A DNA stretch of 64,000 nt, from contig CAKRZO010000013.1 in assembly GCA_934433135.1 (NCBI GenBank), positions 1-64,000 on the forward strand, in the 5' to 3' direction. This document shows, piece after piece, positions 1 to 8,472 of the stretch. This stretch comes from an uncultured Acetatifactor sp. (lineage in GTDB: Bacteria; Bacillota; Clostridia; Lachnospirales; Lachnospiraceae). Under the pieces are notes generated by a model. The model made no database searches. It saw nothing but the letters and a program-made list of their open reading frames with translations, and was not told where the DNA came from. Position 1 is the stretch's first letter, and each line of letters starts with the position of its first letter. The position numbers and the translations under genes are program-made.

Positions 1-131
1 GCCGAAAGCAGGCACACCCCCATTCCGGCAATGCAGAACAGGAAGAAGCGGAGCTGCCGCCTGCCCATGCACAAAGCGGCCACCAGCAGCGGGGACACCA
101 TACAGATAAAAATGTTTTCGATGTAGGTCAT
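1..131 (-). CDS. PrsW-like intramembrane protease, N-terminal part only
   Basis: Only the first 43 or so codons lie in the window; the gene runs off the left edge. The visible part is a start methionine, a hydrophobic segment (about residues 5-20), a basic turn and a second hydrophobic segment, as at the N-terminus of PrsW-family membrane metalloproteases. Its ATG overlaps the stop of the upstream gene by ATGA, so it is translationally coupled to the sigma-factor operon. PrsW proteins cut anti-sigma factors, which suits the position. The catalytic part is not visible, so the family is inferred from N-terminal resemblance and context. Confidence 0.45.
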   Translation of the reverse strand, partial: MTYIENIFICMVSPLLVAALCMGRRQLRFFLFCIAGMGVCLLS

Positions 132-754
132 GCTTCCACCGCCTTTCTCGTGGCGGGCAGCAGCCCCAGAATCGCAAGCGTCAGCAGCATATCGCACCAG
201 AAGGTGGGGCTTGCCGGTGAGGTATCCGGCCAGAAGCAGCTAGCCGTCCAGAGCAGATACTCCGCGAACGCAAAGCACAGCACGCCGATGTGGAAGTACC
301 GTATATTCCGCGTCGCGCCCGTCTGCCAATTGGCGTAGACCAGTCCACGAATGGCGCAGAAGGAGAGCCATATCATCATGCCGCACCAGATCAGGTTGGA
401 GAGAATATCCCCGAAGATGCAGTAGAACGCCAGCAGCGGCACGCCGAACACAGGCGCAAGCCACGCACTGCGGCAGCGGAAGCTGCGCTCGTCCTGATTG
501 GTGAGCGTGGCCTGCAAGATCCGCAGGAAGATCACGCTGGCCACCCAGCCGAACTCCGACACATAAAAGACCCGGGGCGAGGTATCGAACAGCAGCAGAT
601 AAATCGTCCAGTAGAGCGCGCCGAGAGCAAAACAGCCATAGAAGCACAGCAGCAGAAAGTACGCCTGCCTGCGGCTTTTTCGATAGGATATGTCCGAAAG
701 CAGCGCACCGATGAACGTGACCAGCAGTTGCAGCAGGTTCTCAATCAGCTCCAT
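128..754 (-). CDS. hypothetical polytopic membrane protein of sigma-factor operon
   Basis: About 208 residues with six or seven hydrophobic segments and no recognisable catalytic motif, so an integral membrane protein of unknown function. Two ATGs lie two codons apart; the downstream one (754) is preferred because GAGG sits six bases before it. The start lies inside the 3' end of the upstream membrane protein gene and the stop overlaps the next gene by ATGA, so the genes are translationally coupled. The context (sigma factor, small membrane protein, PrsW-like protein) suggests a part in envelope signalling or anti-sigma control. That role is inference only. Confidence 0.6.
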   Translation of the reverse strand: MELIENLLQLLVTFIGALLSDISYRKSRRQAYFLLLCFYGCFALGALYWTIYLLLFDTSPRVFYVSEFGWVASVIFLRILQATLTNQDERSFRCRSAWLAPVFGVPLLAFYCIFGDILSNLIWCGMMIWLSFCAIRGLVYANWQTGATRNIRYFHIGVLCFAFAEYLLWTASCFWPDTSPASPTFWCDMLLTLAILGLLPATRKAVEA

Positions 755-1103
755 ACGCATCCTCGCTTTCCCTGTCCTGCCCGTCTTTACGGTTCATCTG
801 CCGCAGCCGGAAGCACAAAACAGTCACGCACACGCCGAGAAGAAAGGCCAGTAGCCCGATGACGATGTATCCCAAAGCTACGCCGCCGTGAAAGATGCTT
901 GCCGCCGTTTCAAAGCCGGAATAATCACCTGTCTGGATGTTTGCGGCAATATGGGGCATGATGAAGGATACACCTACGACCAGTACGAGGCTCGCCGTAG
1001 CAGCTGCGAACACGGTGATTTTATTACGCCGCCGCCGTTCTTTCCGTTCCCTTGCGGCGATGCGCCGCTTTGTTTCCGTTATCCGTTCCTCATGACTCCG
1101 CAT
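741..1103 (-). CDS. small membrane protein with basic N-terminus, candidate anti-sigma-like factor
   Basis: 120 residues. The first 28 are highly charged and Arg-rich (cytoplasmic), followed by a hydrophobic segment at about 29-50, a loop, a second hydrophobic segment at about 72-95 and a charged tail. GGAGGG lies eight bases before the ATG. The start overlaps the 3' end of the sigma-factor gene by 14 bases. A two-helix membrane protein coded directly after an ECF-type sigma factor is a common arrangement for a regulator of that sigma factor, but no anti-sigma domain can be recognised, so this remains a suggestion. Confidence 0.6.
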   Translation of the reverse strand: MRSHEERITETKRRIAARERKERRRRNKITVFAAATASLVLVVGVSFIMPHIAANIQTGDYSGFETAASIFHGGVALGYIVIGLLAFLLGVCVTVLCFRLRQMNRKDGQDRESEDAYGAD

Positions 1104-1464
1104 TTGTGATTCCCTCCCGTTCCAGCAGCCTTCGCAGGCTCTCTTTTCCGCGATACACCATGTTGGTGATCTGTTTTACCGTTTTTCCCGTGACATCCGC
1201 CGCCTGCGCGTAGCTCATGCCTTCAAAATAGGTCAGATACAGAACCTCCCGATAGTCCGGGTTCATTTCGCTCATGCAGAAATGCAGGATGCGGTTTCGC
1301 TCCTCAGTCTGTATAACCTCCTCCGCCTCATGAACGTCGTGCAGATAGCCGTCGATATACAGGGTCAGGGGTTCACCGTATTTTTTCATCAGGGCCTCCA
1401 GCCCCGCGTCGTCGCCGCTCAGATATTGGCGGTAAAAAACCTCGTCGCAGGTCATAGCGTTCAC
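1090..1464 (-). CDS. ECF-type sigma-70 family factor with internal deletion
   Basis: 124 residues. Residues 1-49 match the start of sigma region 2 (acidic start, YLHDVHEAEE). Residues 52-124 match region 4: Gln-Thr-Glu-Glu-Arg, then a helix-turn-helix with GMSYAQAADVTGKTVKQI and MVYRGKESLRRLL. Relatives are usually about 165-180 residues long. Here the segment between the end of region 2.1/2.2 and the region 2-4 linker, including the -10 recognition helix (2.3/2.4), is missing at about residues 49-51 (near base 1317), with the reading frame kept. Such a protein could still bind -35 DNA or core polymerase but probably cannot melt promoters. It is either an in-frame decay product or an unusual regulator. 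It heads a four-gene overlapping operon. Confidence 0.8.
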   Translation of the reverse strand: MNAMTCDEVFYRQYLSGDDAGLEALMKKYGEPLTLYIDGYLHDVHEAEEVIQTEERNRILHFCMSEMNPDYREVLYLTYFEGMSYAQAADVTGKTVKQITNMVYRGKESLRRLLEREGITNAES

Positions 1465-1483
1465 TTCCTTTTGCGGATGCTTC

Positions 1484-1632
1484 CAATGCAGCGGAGCAAT
1501 TCTAAAACATTCGGAATCCGCTGATTTACTGCGTAAATAGCTACTTCCTCATGTTTGACGGGTCCCAAGGTCAAAAGCCTCATCGTGCAAGCACGAACGG
1601 CTTTTCGACCTTTTGACCCTGATATCATTATA
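1484..1632. repeat. dispersed intergenic repeat A, copy 1
   Basis: About 150 bases that recur, reverse-complemented and nearly identical, at 22190-22359. It contains a long imperfect hairpin built from GGGTCAAAAGGTC and GACCTTGGGACCC flanking a GTGCTTGCACGA core, then a shared tail reading CATGAGGAAGTAGC. It lies just upstream of the sigma-factor start and fills most of the 398-base gap between the sigma gene and the broken GNAT gene. The rest of that gap holds one orphan end of repeat family B (TCTGAACTGTTAC near 1690). It codes for nothing recognisable. Confidence 0.75.
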
Positions 1633-1862
1633 TACGAATATCCGGCGAAACACAAGGCATCCGGCGAAATGTTCAGAGAAATGGCGCGTCTGAACTGTTA
1701 CAATTTTTCATTTAAGGATCAAAAATCAAGATAAAATTAGCGGTTGCCAAATTCCGTAATTCCGCTTATAATATTTATAATTGTCTGCGCAGTTTTCCCT
1801 GAAAATCGTGCACCGCATTCTTGCCGTTTTAAAGAGGAAGCAGGTGTATCGATTAAAAAAAT

Positions 1863-2157
1863 ATGAAAGAGCGTGCCGTGAAGGTCTCGGAACAGTTTCT
1901 GGTGGCAGTGGATAAAAAAACCGGAAAATGCTGGGTCTGGACGTATTGCCGGAATATCGTATGCAGGGTCTGGCAAGAGCCATCGTTTCCGAATATGCGG
2001 ACAGAGAAAAGAAAAAAGGCAGAAAGATGCTGGTTCTTACCTGTCTGGACGAAAAAGTGAAGATGTATGAAAAAATGGGATTTATCGACTGCGGCATGTC
2101 CAACTCTGCCTGGAGCGGAGAAGCATGGCACGAGATGCGCTTTATGAATAGAGTCTT
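1863..2157 (+). pseudogene. GNAT N-acetyltransferase remnant
   Basis: Two reading frames together resemble a GNAT acetyltransferase. A short N-terminal piece ends in FLVAVDKKTGK (frame of 1863). The C-terminal half reads LGLDVLPEYRMQGLARAIV, then KVKMYEKMGFIDCGM (frame of 1928). The acetyl-CoA loop region (R-x-Q-G-L-A) is there, but the central strands between the pieces are missing and the frames do not join. The 3' end runs straight into repeat C, so the natural C-terminus is also replaced. It is dead as a gene; the substrate cannot be told. Confidence 0.7.
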
Positions 2158-2252
2158 GAGCGGAAAAAATTGCTTTTATGGCAGAAGAAAAATCGTCTGT
2201 GCGAAATTTTCTTCGCCACCTCGCGGCGAAGTCGCCCGGAAGAGAGGATAAA
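2158..2252. repeat. RBS-carrying repeat C, copy at PP2C gene
   Basis: This block matches 37155-37251 over almost its whole length and 43254-43325 in part. Shared pieces are TTGCTTTTATGGCAGAAG, CTTCGCCACCTCGCG and the final CGGAAGAGAGGATAAA, which ends directly before the start codon at 2253. The purine-rich end is the gene's Shine-Dalgarno sequence. The repeat stays open in frame with the gene, which makes the apparent reading frame too long at its 5' end. Confidence 0.75.
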
Positions 2253-3101
2253 ATGAAATGGAAAATGGAAGCGGCAGTGCAGACGCATGCAGGCCGGGTA
2301 CGAGGCAATAACGAAGATAATTTTTATCTTGCTGGACATATCAAAGAAAATGTGAACCGGATGCAGGAGCAATTTGAAGGAAGGTTTAACGGAGATCTGT
2401 TTCTGGCGGCGGCAGCAGACGGGATGGGGGGACAGGCCTATGGAGAACAGGCCTCGCTTCTTGCCGTAAAGGCGTTAAAGCCTTGTTGTTTTGAACAGGT
2501 GCGGGAAACGGCCGGATCCTGTATGAAGCAGGCCAATCAGGCAATCTGCAGGGAACGAAGAAGAAACAGCGGTGTGGGAATGGGCTCCACGCTTACGACT
2601 CTTTACGTGGATCAGGGCAGAGCCATCTGCTGCAATATCGGTGACAGTCCCTGCTATCTGTACCGAGAGGGAAGGCTACATCCGCTTTTTACGGCTCACA
2701 ACCGGGCGGAAAGAATGGTACAGACGGGAATTCTGACCAGGCAGCAGGCGGTGGAGCATCCGGGTCGTCATGAACTGACCCAGTATCTCGGCATTTTTCA
2801 AGAGGAAATGATTCTTCAGCCCGCTTTTAGTGAAGAGATTCTTCTGAAAGAAGGGGATTTTTTTCTGCTGGCAACCGATGGTCTGACCGACGGACTGACA
2901 GAGGAAGCGATCGAAGCATTGCTTTCCCGAAACATAGACGCGGATTGCGGGAAAATAACGGAGATTCTCCTGCAGGAAGCACTTAGTAACGGAAGCAGGG
3001 ATAATATTACGGTGCTGGCAGTGAAGATCCGAAAACACCGTATGATTCCCACAACGTTGTTACCCACGTTCGTACGTACCATTTGTAAAGGAAAAGGATA
3101 G
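2253..3101 (+). CDS. PP2C-family serine/threonine protein phosphatase
   Basis: 282 residues, no membrane segments, so a cytoplasmic metal-dependent protein phosphatase. PPM/PP2C motifs appear in order: RVRGNNEDNF near the N-terminus, AADGMGGQAYGEQAS (metal-binding Asp and DGMGG), GMGSTLTTL followed by NIGDSPCYLY, LATDGLTDGL, and the C-terminal SRDNITVLAV. All the metal-ligand aspartates expected in the family are visible. The start at 2253 is chosen because GAGAGGA precedes it closely and because the upstream in-frame codons belong to repeat C. No partner Hanks kinase is adjacent, so the substrate is unknown. Confidence 0.88.
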   Translation: MKWKMEAAVQTHAGRVRGNNEDNFYLAGHIKENVNRMQEQFEGRFNGDLFLAAAADGMGGQAYGEQASLLAVKALKPCCFEQVRETAGSCMKQANQAICRERRRNSGVGMGSTLTTLYVDQGRAICCNIGDSPCYLYREGRLHPLFTAHNRAERMVQTGILTRQQAVEHPGRHELTQYLGIFQEEMILQPAFSEEILLKEGDFFLLATDGLTDGLTEEAIEALLSRNIDADCGKITEILLQEALSNGSRDNITVLAVKIRKHRMIPTTLLPTFVRTICKGKG

Positions 3102-3139
3102 AGTGAAGAAGACAAAGTCGCTCAGAAATGAGGATTAAG

Positions 3140-4492
3140 ATGAAGAAGAAATTAAGTATGCGGGAATATATATCCATTGCCAGTATGTTGTTCGGCATGT
3201 TTTTCGGAGCGGGGAATCTGATTTTCCCGGTTTCCATGGGGCAGCTGGCCGGCAGAAATGTGTGGACGGCAATCCTCGGGTTCCTGATTACCGGCGTGGG
3301 ACTTCCCCTGTTGGGAGTAGCCGCATTGGGGATCAGCCGCAGCAGTGGATTGTTTGAGCTGGCAGGGAAGGCGGGACGTCCTTACGGGATGTTTTTTACC
3401 TGCCTGCTTTATCTGACCATTGGTCCTTTTTTTGCAATTCCCCGCTGTGCAACCACTTCTTTTACGGTAGGGATAGAGCAGATTCTGCCGAATTCAGACA
3501 GGATGCCTTTCTATCTGTTGCTGTTTTCTTTCCTCTTTTTTACAGCGGCTTTATTGTTTTGTCTTTATCCGGGAAAAATTCTTGTCTGGATCGGAAAGAT
3601 TCTGAATCCCTTTTTCCTGCTTTTTCTGGGAATTTTAATTGTGGTCGCACTGCTTTCTCCGGGAATGAAGATTGCAGAAGCCGTCCCTGTTGAGAACTAC
3701 ACAACCCATCCGTTTTTCACGGGATTTCTGGAAGGCTATAATACCATGGATGCGCTGGCCGGTCTGGCATTCGGCATTGTTGTGGTGCAGGTCATCCGGG
3801 GACTTGGCGTGGAGGATGCCGGTGCAGTGGCAGCAAGTACGGTTCGTTCCGGAATTTTCAGCTGCCTTTTTATGGGACTGATTTATCTGGCGGTAACGAT
3901 TGTGGGAGCACAGAGCAGAGGTTTTCTGGAGCCTGCTGAAAACGGCGGCATTGCGTTATCACAGATTGCAAGCCATTATCTGGGGTCAGCCGGATTGTTG
4001 GTATTGGTAGCTACGGTAACACTAGCCTGCTTAAAGACGGCAGTGGGATTGATTACCAGCTGTGCGGAAACCTTCCGGGGGATGTTCCCCAAAGGACCCG
4101 GATATCGTCTTTGGGCCGTGATTTTCAGCGTGATTTCCTTTTTGTTTGCTAATTTCGGCCTCAGTTCCATCATTCGGTATTCCATTCCGGTGCTGATGTT
4201 CCTCTATCCGTTAGCAATTATGCTGATCCTGCTTGCTCTTTTCGGCAATCTGTTTCAGCACAGCCGTATCGTGTACGGTTGGACACTGGGACTTACTCTT
4301 GTGGGTGCGGTTTATGATCTGCTTTGCGCACTTCCGGACAGATTGCGCAGTTTCTGCCGCTTGGACGGTTTCCTGCAGGTCGTGGGAAAGGTACTTCCCT
4401 TTTCGGAACTGGGACTGGGCTGGATATGCCCGGCGGCAGCAGGACTGGTGATCGGCCTGGTGTGGTATATTTTCGGCAGAAGACACGTTTGA
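3140..4492 (+). CDS. brnQ: BrnQ-type branched-chain amino acid transporter
   Basis: About 450 residues with 12 hydrophobic segments. The N-terminus carries the LIVCS-family signature MLFGMFFGAGNLIFPVSMGQ, and IPRCATTSFTVG follows near residue 100. The family imports Leu, Ile and Val by cation symport in the cytoplasmic membrane. An upstream ATG at 3128 is part of the sequence AAATGAGGA, which is better read as the ribosome binding site, so the start is set at 3140. That GAAATGAGGA element is the end piece of repeat C. The gene follows the PP2C gene by 38 bases and may share its transcript. Confidence 0.9.
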   Translation: MKKKLSMREYISIASMLFGMFFGAGNLIFPVSMGQLAGRNVWTAILGFLITGVGLPLLGVAALGISRSSGLFELAGKAGRPYGMFFTCLLYLTIGPFFAIPRCATTSFTVGIEQILPNSDRMPFYLLLFSFLFFTAALLFCLYPGKILVWIGKILNPFFLLFLGILIVVALLSPGMKIAEAVPVENYTTHPFFTGFLEGYNTMDALAGLAFGIVVVQVIRGLGVEDAGAVAASTVRSGIFSCLFMGLIYLAVTIVGAQSRGFLEPAENGGIALSQIASHYLGSAGLLVLVATVTLACLKTAVGLITSCAETFRGMFPKGPGYRLWAVIFSVISFLFANFGLSSIIRYSIPVLMFLYPLAIMLILLALFGNLFQHSRIVYGWTLGLTLVGAVYDLLCALPDRLRSFCRLDGFLQVVGKVLPFSELGLGWICPAAAGLVIGLVWYIFGRRHV

Positions 4493-4537
4493 AATATTAC
4501 GTATAGCTTGTAATTTGTTGATAGTAAGTTTCTAAGA

Positions 4538-4615
4538 GCAGACTCATGGGGATTTCAATGAGGGGGGCACAAAATTGAGCGAGAGCGTCCCCCGAATGGA
4601 ACCCCATGAGCCTGC
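4538..4615. repeat. long imperfect inverted repeat after brnQ
   Basis: GCAGACTCATGGGG at the left pairs with CCCCATGAGCCTGC at the right, and an inner GGGGGGCAC pairs with GCGTCCCCC, giving a long interrupted hairpin. There is no T-run after it, so it is not a standard terminator. It may be a mobile palindromic repeat or an mRNA-stabilising end; no second copy was noticed in the window. Confidence 0.5.
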
Positions 4616-4643
4616 TTGGTACCCTGCTTCATACCATACAATA

Positions 4644-4672
4644 TTGACAGAATCGCCGAAATGTGTTACTTT
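4644..4672 (+). promoter_or_regulatory. promoter of GRE 1 operon
   Basis: A perfect -35 TTGACA is followed after 17 bases by TACTTT. It lies 39 bases before the GRE 1 start codon. Confidence 0.6.
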
Positions 4673-4677
4673 AGCAA

Positions 4678-4695
4678 TACATTAACGATAATGTA
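4678..4695. promoter_or_regulatory. palindromic operator candidate before GRE 1
   Basis: TACATTA and TAATGTA form a perfect seven-base inverted repeat around ACGA, just downstream of the promoter -10 box and before the ribosome binding site. A bound repressor would block transcription. The regulator is unknown. Confidence 0.5.
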
Positions 4696-4710
4696 AGGAG
4701 GGTACACATT

Positions 4711-6702
4711 ATGAGCAAAGAATTAAAAGATTATCTTTTGGAGAAAAAACATCATATATTCAGGAAGGATTATCCGGAATACGAGAACCTCGGAGAGACT
4801 TATCACGCACTGGGACTGTCGCCGAAGGAACGCATGACCAGACGGTTTGAGCTGTTTGCCGGTCTGGAGGAGCCGGTATTTTTGCCGGGGGAACAAATCT
4901 GTTTTGTGCGGACGGTAAAAAAACTGCCGGACTGTTTTACCAAAGAGGAATGGGAAGAAATCCGCAAGGAGCATTTTATCCATGAGCTGGGCTATCTTTC
5001 CAATGTATCCCCGGATTATGAAGGAATTATCCGGGACGGACTTTTAAAACGGAGGAAGGAGGCGGACAGTTTTGGACAAAGGGATATTGATGCCCTGTTA
5101 GCGCTTACGGAAAAGTACCGGAAGGAAGCAATCCGCCTGGGAAAGACGGAAATTGCCGAGATTCTTTCCAGGGTACCGGCTTACGGGGCACGAACCTTCC
5201 GGGAGGCATTGCAGGCTTTTCGGATTCTGCATTTCGGTTTATGGCTGGAAGGCAATTATCATGTGACAGTGGGACGTTTTGATCAGTATATGATGCCGTA
5301 TCTTAAGGCGGATATGGAAAAAGGTCTGCAGACCCGAGAATCGGCCCTTGATTTTTTGGAAGATTTCTTTTTATCTTTTCACAAAGACAGTGACCTGTAT
5401 CCGGGAGTACAGCAGGGAGACAATGGTCAAAGCATGGTTTTGGGCGGAATGAAAGAAGACGGAAGCGACGGCTTTAACCTTTTATCGGAGCTTTGCCTGG
5501 AAGCCAGCCGGAACTTACAGATTATCGATCCGAAAATCAATCTGCGTGTCAGCCGGAACACTCCGCTGCACATTTATGAACTGGGAACACAGCTTACCAA
5601 AGCCGGACTGGGATTCCCGCAGTATTCCAACGATGATGTGGTTATAGAAGGCCTTAAGAGGCTGGGATATGAGGAAAAGGATGCCCGGAACTATGTAGTG
5701 GCGGCCTGTTGGGAGTTCATTATTCCCAAAGTGGGGGCGGATGTAGCCAACATCGGTGCGCTGTCTTTTCCGAAAGTAATCGATGTCTGCCTGCATCGGG
5801 ATTTGGCAAACTGCGAAACTTTTGAAGAATTTTTAAACTGTGTGGACAGGGAGATCCGAACCCGGACAGATGCTCTTTGCGATTCCATTCAGAATCTGTG
5901 GTTTGTGCCTTCTCCGCTTATGAATCTTTGCATGGAGGGCGGTATTTATGAAGGCGGAAAATATAATAATTTCGGTTTTCACGGCACCGGAATTGCCACA
6001 GCTGCGGACAGTCTGGCAGCCATAAAAGAATGCGTTTATGAAAAGAAAACCATTACGCCCGGGGAATTGGTACAGGCGGTAGATAAAGATTATGAAGGAT
6101 ATGACAGTCTGCTGGAATTTTTACGGTATGAAGCGCCCAAAATGGGGAATGATGATGACAGGGCGGATTCCATGGGTGTGTGGCTTCTGCATCACTTTGC
6201 CAAAAGCCTTGAGGGTAAGAAGAACTGCCGGGGCGGAATTTACCGGGCCGGAACCGGTTCTGCCATGTATTATCTGTGGCATGCCGCACAGATCGGGGCT
6301 TCTCCGGACGGCAGACGAAAAGGGGAAGCTTTCGGCACCAATTTTTCGCCCAGCCTGTTTGCAAAGATCAATGGTCCGATCAGTGTGATAAAGTCCTTTA
6401 CCAAACCGAAGGTTCCGGAAGCTATTAACGGAGGTCCCCTTACGCTGGAATTTGCTGACAGCGTTTTCCGGGATGCCGACAGTATCCGGAAAGTAGCGGC
6501 ATTAGTAAAAGCATATATCGATATGGGCGGACATCAGCTGCAGTTAAATACGGTAAGCCTGGAAAAAATGAAAGATGCACAGCTGCATCCGGAAAAGTAC
6601 GGACAGCTTGTGGTGCGGATCTGGGGCTGGAGCGCTTATTTTGTAGAGCTGGATAAAGAGTACCAGGATCATGTCATGAAGCGGCAGGAGTATCAGGTAT
6701 GA
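4711..6702 (+). CDS. glycyl radical enzyme 1 (pyruvate formate-lyase superfamily, unknown substrate)
   Basis: 663 residues, short for the family (usually about 760-850). The thiyl-radical cysteine is Cys333 in VVAACWEF, with Glu335 in the C-x-E position that acts as general base in GRE eliminases. The radical glycine is Gly639 in VVRIWGWSAYF; Trp-Gly-Trp is unusual where most members have Val-x-Gly-Tyr/Phe. AGGAGG lies 11 bases before the ATG. The activase gene overlaps its stop by ATGA. No microcompartment shell genes or N-terminal encapsulation peptide are visible, so it should act free in the cytoplasm. Next come a HAD phosphatase and uronide- and fucose-releasing glycosidases, which hints at a carbohydrate-derived substrate. 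Oxygen will destroy the activated enzyme. The superfamily is secure; the reaction is unknown. Confidence 0.85.
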   Translation: MSKELKDYLLEKKHHIFRKDYPEYENLGETYHALGLSPKERMTRRFELFAGLEEPVFLPGEQICFVRTVKKLPDCFTKEEWEEIRKEHFIHELGYLSNVSPDYEGIIRDGLLKRRKEADSFGQRDIDALLALTEKYRKEAIRLGKTEIAEILSRVPAYGARTFREALQAFRILHFGLWLEGNYHVTVGRFDQYMMPYLKADMEKGLQTRESALDFLEDFFLSFHKDSDLYPGVQQGDNGQSMVLGGMKEDGSDGFNLLSELCLEASRNLQIIDPKINLRVSRNTPLHIYELGTQLTKAGLGFPQYSNDDVVIEGLKRLGYEEKDARNYVVAACWEFIIPKVGADVANIGALSFPKVIDVCLHRDLANCETFEEFLNCVDREIRTRTDALCDSIQNLWFVPSPLMNLCMEGGIYEGGKYNNFGFHGTGIATAADSLAAIKECVYEKKTITPGELVQAVDKDYEGYDSLLEFLRYEAPKMGNDDDRADSMGVWLLHHFAKSLEGKKNCRGGIYRAGTGSAMYYLWHAAQIGASPDGRRKGEAFGTNFSPSLFAKINGPISVIKSFTKPKVPEAINGGPLTLEFADSVFRDADSIRKVAALVKAYIDMGGHQLQLNTVSLEKMKDAQLHPEKYGQLVVRIWGWSAYFVELDKEYQDHVMKRQEYQV

Positions 6703-7514
6703 AAGGACTGATTTTTGATATTAAGGAATTATCCATTCACGATGGACCGGGATGCCGGGTTACGGTTTTTCTGAAAGGCTGCCCGCTGCGTTGTCGGTGG
6801 TGTCACAATCCGGAGGGGCTTTCGGCCGCTCCGGAACTGCTTTTTCGAAAAAATAAGTGTGTTCATTGCGGAAAATGTATGATAAAATGTGACCATCCCG
6901 AGTGCCGGCCCTATGGGCGATGCCTTCACATCTGCCCGAATCATTGCCTGAGCATTGCCGGAAAATGGATGGAGAGTGAGGAACTTGCAGATAGGCTTTC
7001 CGGTTACCGGGACTTCTTAAAGCAGACCGGAGGCGGAATTACCTTTTCCGGAGGGGAACCTCTGCTCTGGGCGGACTTTTTAAAAGAGCTTGCCGGAAAG
7101 CTTCCCGGCATACACAAGGCCATACAGACGAGCGGATATGTGCTGCCATCGGTTTATCGGGAAATGATTCCGTATTTTGATTATGTGATGCAGGATATCA
7201 AATTAGCGGATCCGCAGGCCTCTAAAGAATACACCGGCTGTGATAACGGGCGGATTCTTGAAAATGTACGGTATCTTAAGGAAAGCGGAATCCCCTATGT
7301 GTTCCGAGTTCCGCTGATCCCGGAGATTACGGATACCGAAGAGAATCTGAAAGCCATTGCCCGTATTGTGGGGGACAGTCCCGTGGAATTGCTTCCGTAC
7401 AATACAATGGCCGGTGCAAAATATGAAATGACCGGAAGAATTTATTCTTTGACAGATCAAAAGAACCGGGAAGAGGATTTTACAAGATTTTTTCAAAACG
7501 CAGTGATATCGTGA
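6699..7514 (+). CDS. radical-SAM activase of glycyl radical enzyme 1
   Basis: 271 residues. The radical SAM cluster cysteines are Cys28, Cys32 and Cys35 (GCPLRCRWCHNP), with TFSGGEPLL as the SAM-binding GGE motif. Between them lies a cysteine-rich insert (CVHCGKCMIKC, then CLHICPNHC) that should bind two further [4Fe-4S] clusters, as in activases of eliminase-type GREs. It overlaps the GRE 1 gene by four bases, so the two are coupled and the activase surely generates the radical at Gly639. The second ferredoxin motif is spaced irregularly. Confidence 0.9.
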   Translation: MKGLIFDIKELSIHDGPGCRVTVFLKGCPLRCRWCHNPEGLSAAPELLFRKNKCVHCGKCMIKCDHPECRPYGRCLHICPNHCLSIAGKWMESEELADRLSGYRDFLKQTGGGITFSGGEPLLWADFLKELAGKLPGIHKAIQTSGYVLPSVYREMIPYFDYVMQDIKLADPQASKEYTGCDNGRILENVRYLKESGIPYVFRVPLIPEITDTEENLKAIARIVGDSPVELLPYNTMAGAKYEMTGRIYSLTDQKNREEDFTRFFQNAVIS

Positions 7515-7522
7515 ACATAGTT

Positions 7523-7580
7523 CACTCAATGCATTTCGCAAAATCACACTTGCAAGCAAGTGATTTTGCTTCATTATATC
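7523..7580. repeat. 58-base repeat E, copy 1
   Basis: Exact reverse complement of 28899-28956. The core is a palindrome of AAAATCAC and GTGATTTT arms around CTTGCAAGCAAG. It follows the stop of the GRE 1 activase and could act as a transcript-end hairpin. Confidence 0.8.
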
Positions 7581-7647
7581 AGGATATCAAATAAGAATCA
7601 AAATAAGGATTGCAGGCAGCACGAAGAAAGGAAAGGATGGAATATTG

Positions 7648-8472
7648 ATGGTAAAATTAATTGTCAGCGACATTGACGGAACTTTGGTAAGAGGTGAGGA
7701 TGCACCGCTTTCCGAGACGCTTCCGGCGCAGATTCTTGCCTGCCGGGAAAAGGGAATTGCTTTCGCACCGGCAAGCGGAAGGCAATACAGCAATTTAAGA
7801 AAGCTGTTTGCGCCGGTGGCGGACAAGATCGATTATATCTGTGAAAACGGAGCGGTTCTGTACCGGGGACAGACACTGTCGGACAAGATCTCCATGCCGC
7901 GGAAGCGGGCGGAAGAGCTGATCGGTTACATTCTGGAAGCGGAAGGGTGTGAAGTGGTGATTTCGGGAGCCGATACCAGTTACCTGATTCCCAAAGATCC
8001 GGAAATTTACCATCATGTGCATGATGTGATGGGGAATCACACGATGGTGGTGCCCAGCGTATCGGATATTCAGGAAGACATTCTGAAGGTGGCTGCTTTT
8101 TGCCGGGATGGTGCGGCCAATTATACGGAGATTCTCGGAAAAATGTGGAAAAAGGAATTTAAAGTAGCACTTTCCGGGGAAAAGTGGCTGGATTTTACCA
8201 TTGCCGACAAGGGCATGGGTGTGGAAAATCTATGCCGGAAAATGGGGATAACCTTGCAGGAAGTCATGGCTTTTGGGGATAACTATAATGATCTTCCTAT
8301 GCTTCGGCTTGTGGGGTATCCCTACATTATCCGTGGCAGTGTTTTAGATAAGGCAGGTTACGGGAAGCCGATGCCGGAGCAGGAAGCATGTGAAAGAACG
8401 GCACGGGAACAGGAAAAATTCCTGGCGGCGGATTCCGTGGAGGAAGTTTTAAACAGGATGATAAAAGCGTAA
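7648..8472 (+). CDS. HAD-superfamily Cof-type sugar phosphatase
   Basis: 274 residues. HAD motif I is SDIDGTLVRGED near residue 7 (nucleophile and acid/base aspartates), and motif III/IV is AFGDNYNDLPML near 212. The space between fits a Cof/YbiV-type C2 cap. Such enzymes dephosphorylate sugar phosphates or FMN/PLP-like compounds, and substrate cannot be assigned. ATG 7648 is preferred over the in-frame TTG one codon earlier. It lies between the GRE 1 pair and beta-glucuronidase and may remove accumulating sugar phosphates. Confidence 0.85.
   Translation: MVKLIVSDIDGTLVRGEDAPLSETLPAQILACREKGIAFAPASGRQYSNLRKLFAPVADKIDYICENGAVLYRGQTLSDKISMPRKRAEELIGYILEAEGCEVVISGADTSYLIPKDPEIYHHVHDVMGNHTMVVPSVSDIQEDILKVAAFCRDGAANYTEILGKMWKKEFKVALSGEKWLDFTIADKGMGVENLCRKMGITLQEVMAFGDNYNDLPMLRLVGYPYIIRGSVLDKAGYGKPMPEQEACERTAREQEKFLAADSVEEVLNRMIKA

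Noticed and set aside
4711..7514. Bacterial microcompartment around GRE 1
   Set aside because: No shell-protein genes, aldehyde dehydrogenase or encapsulation peptide are seen near any of the three GREs.
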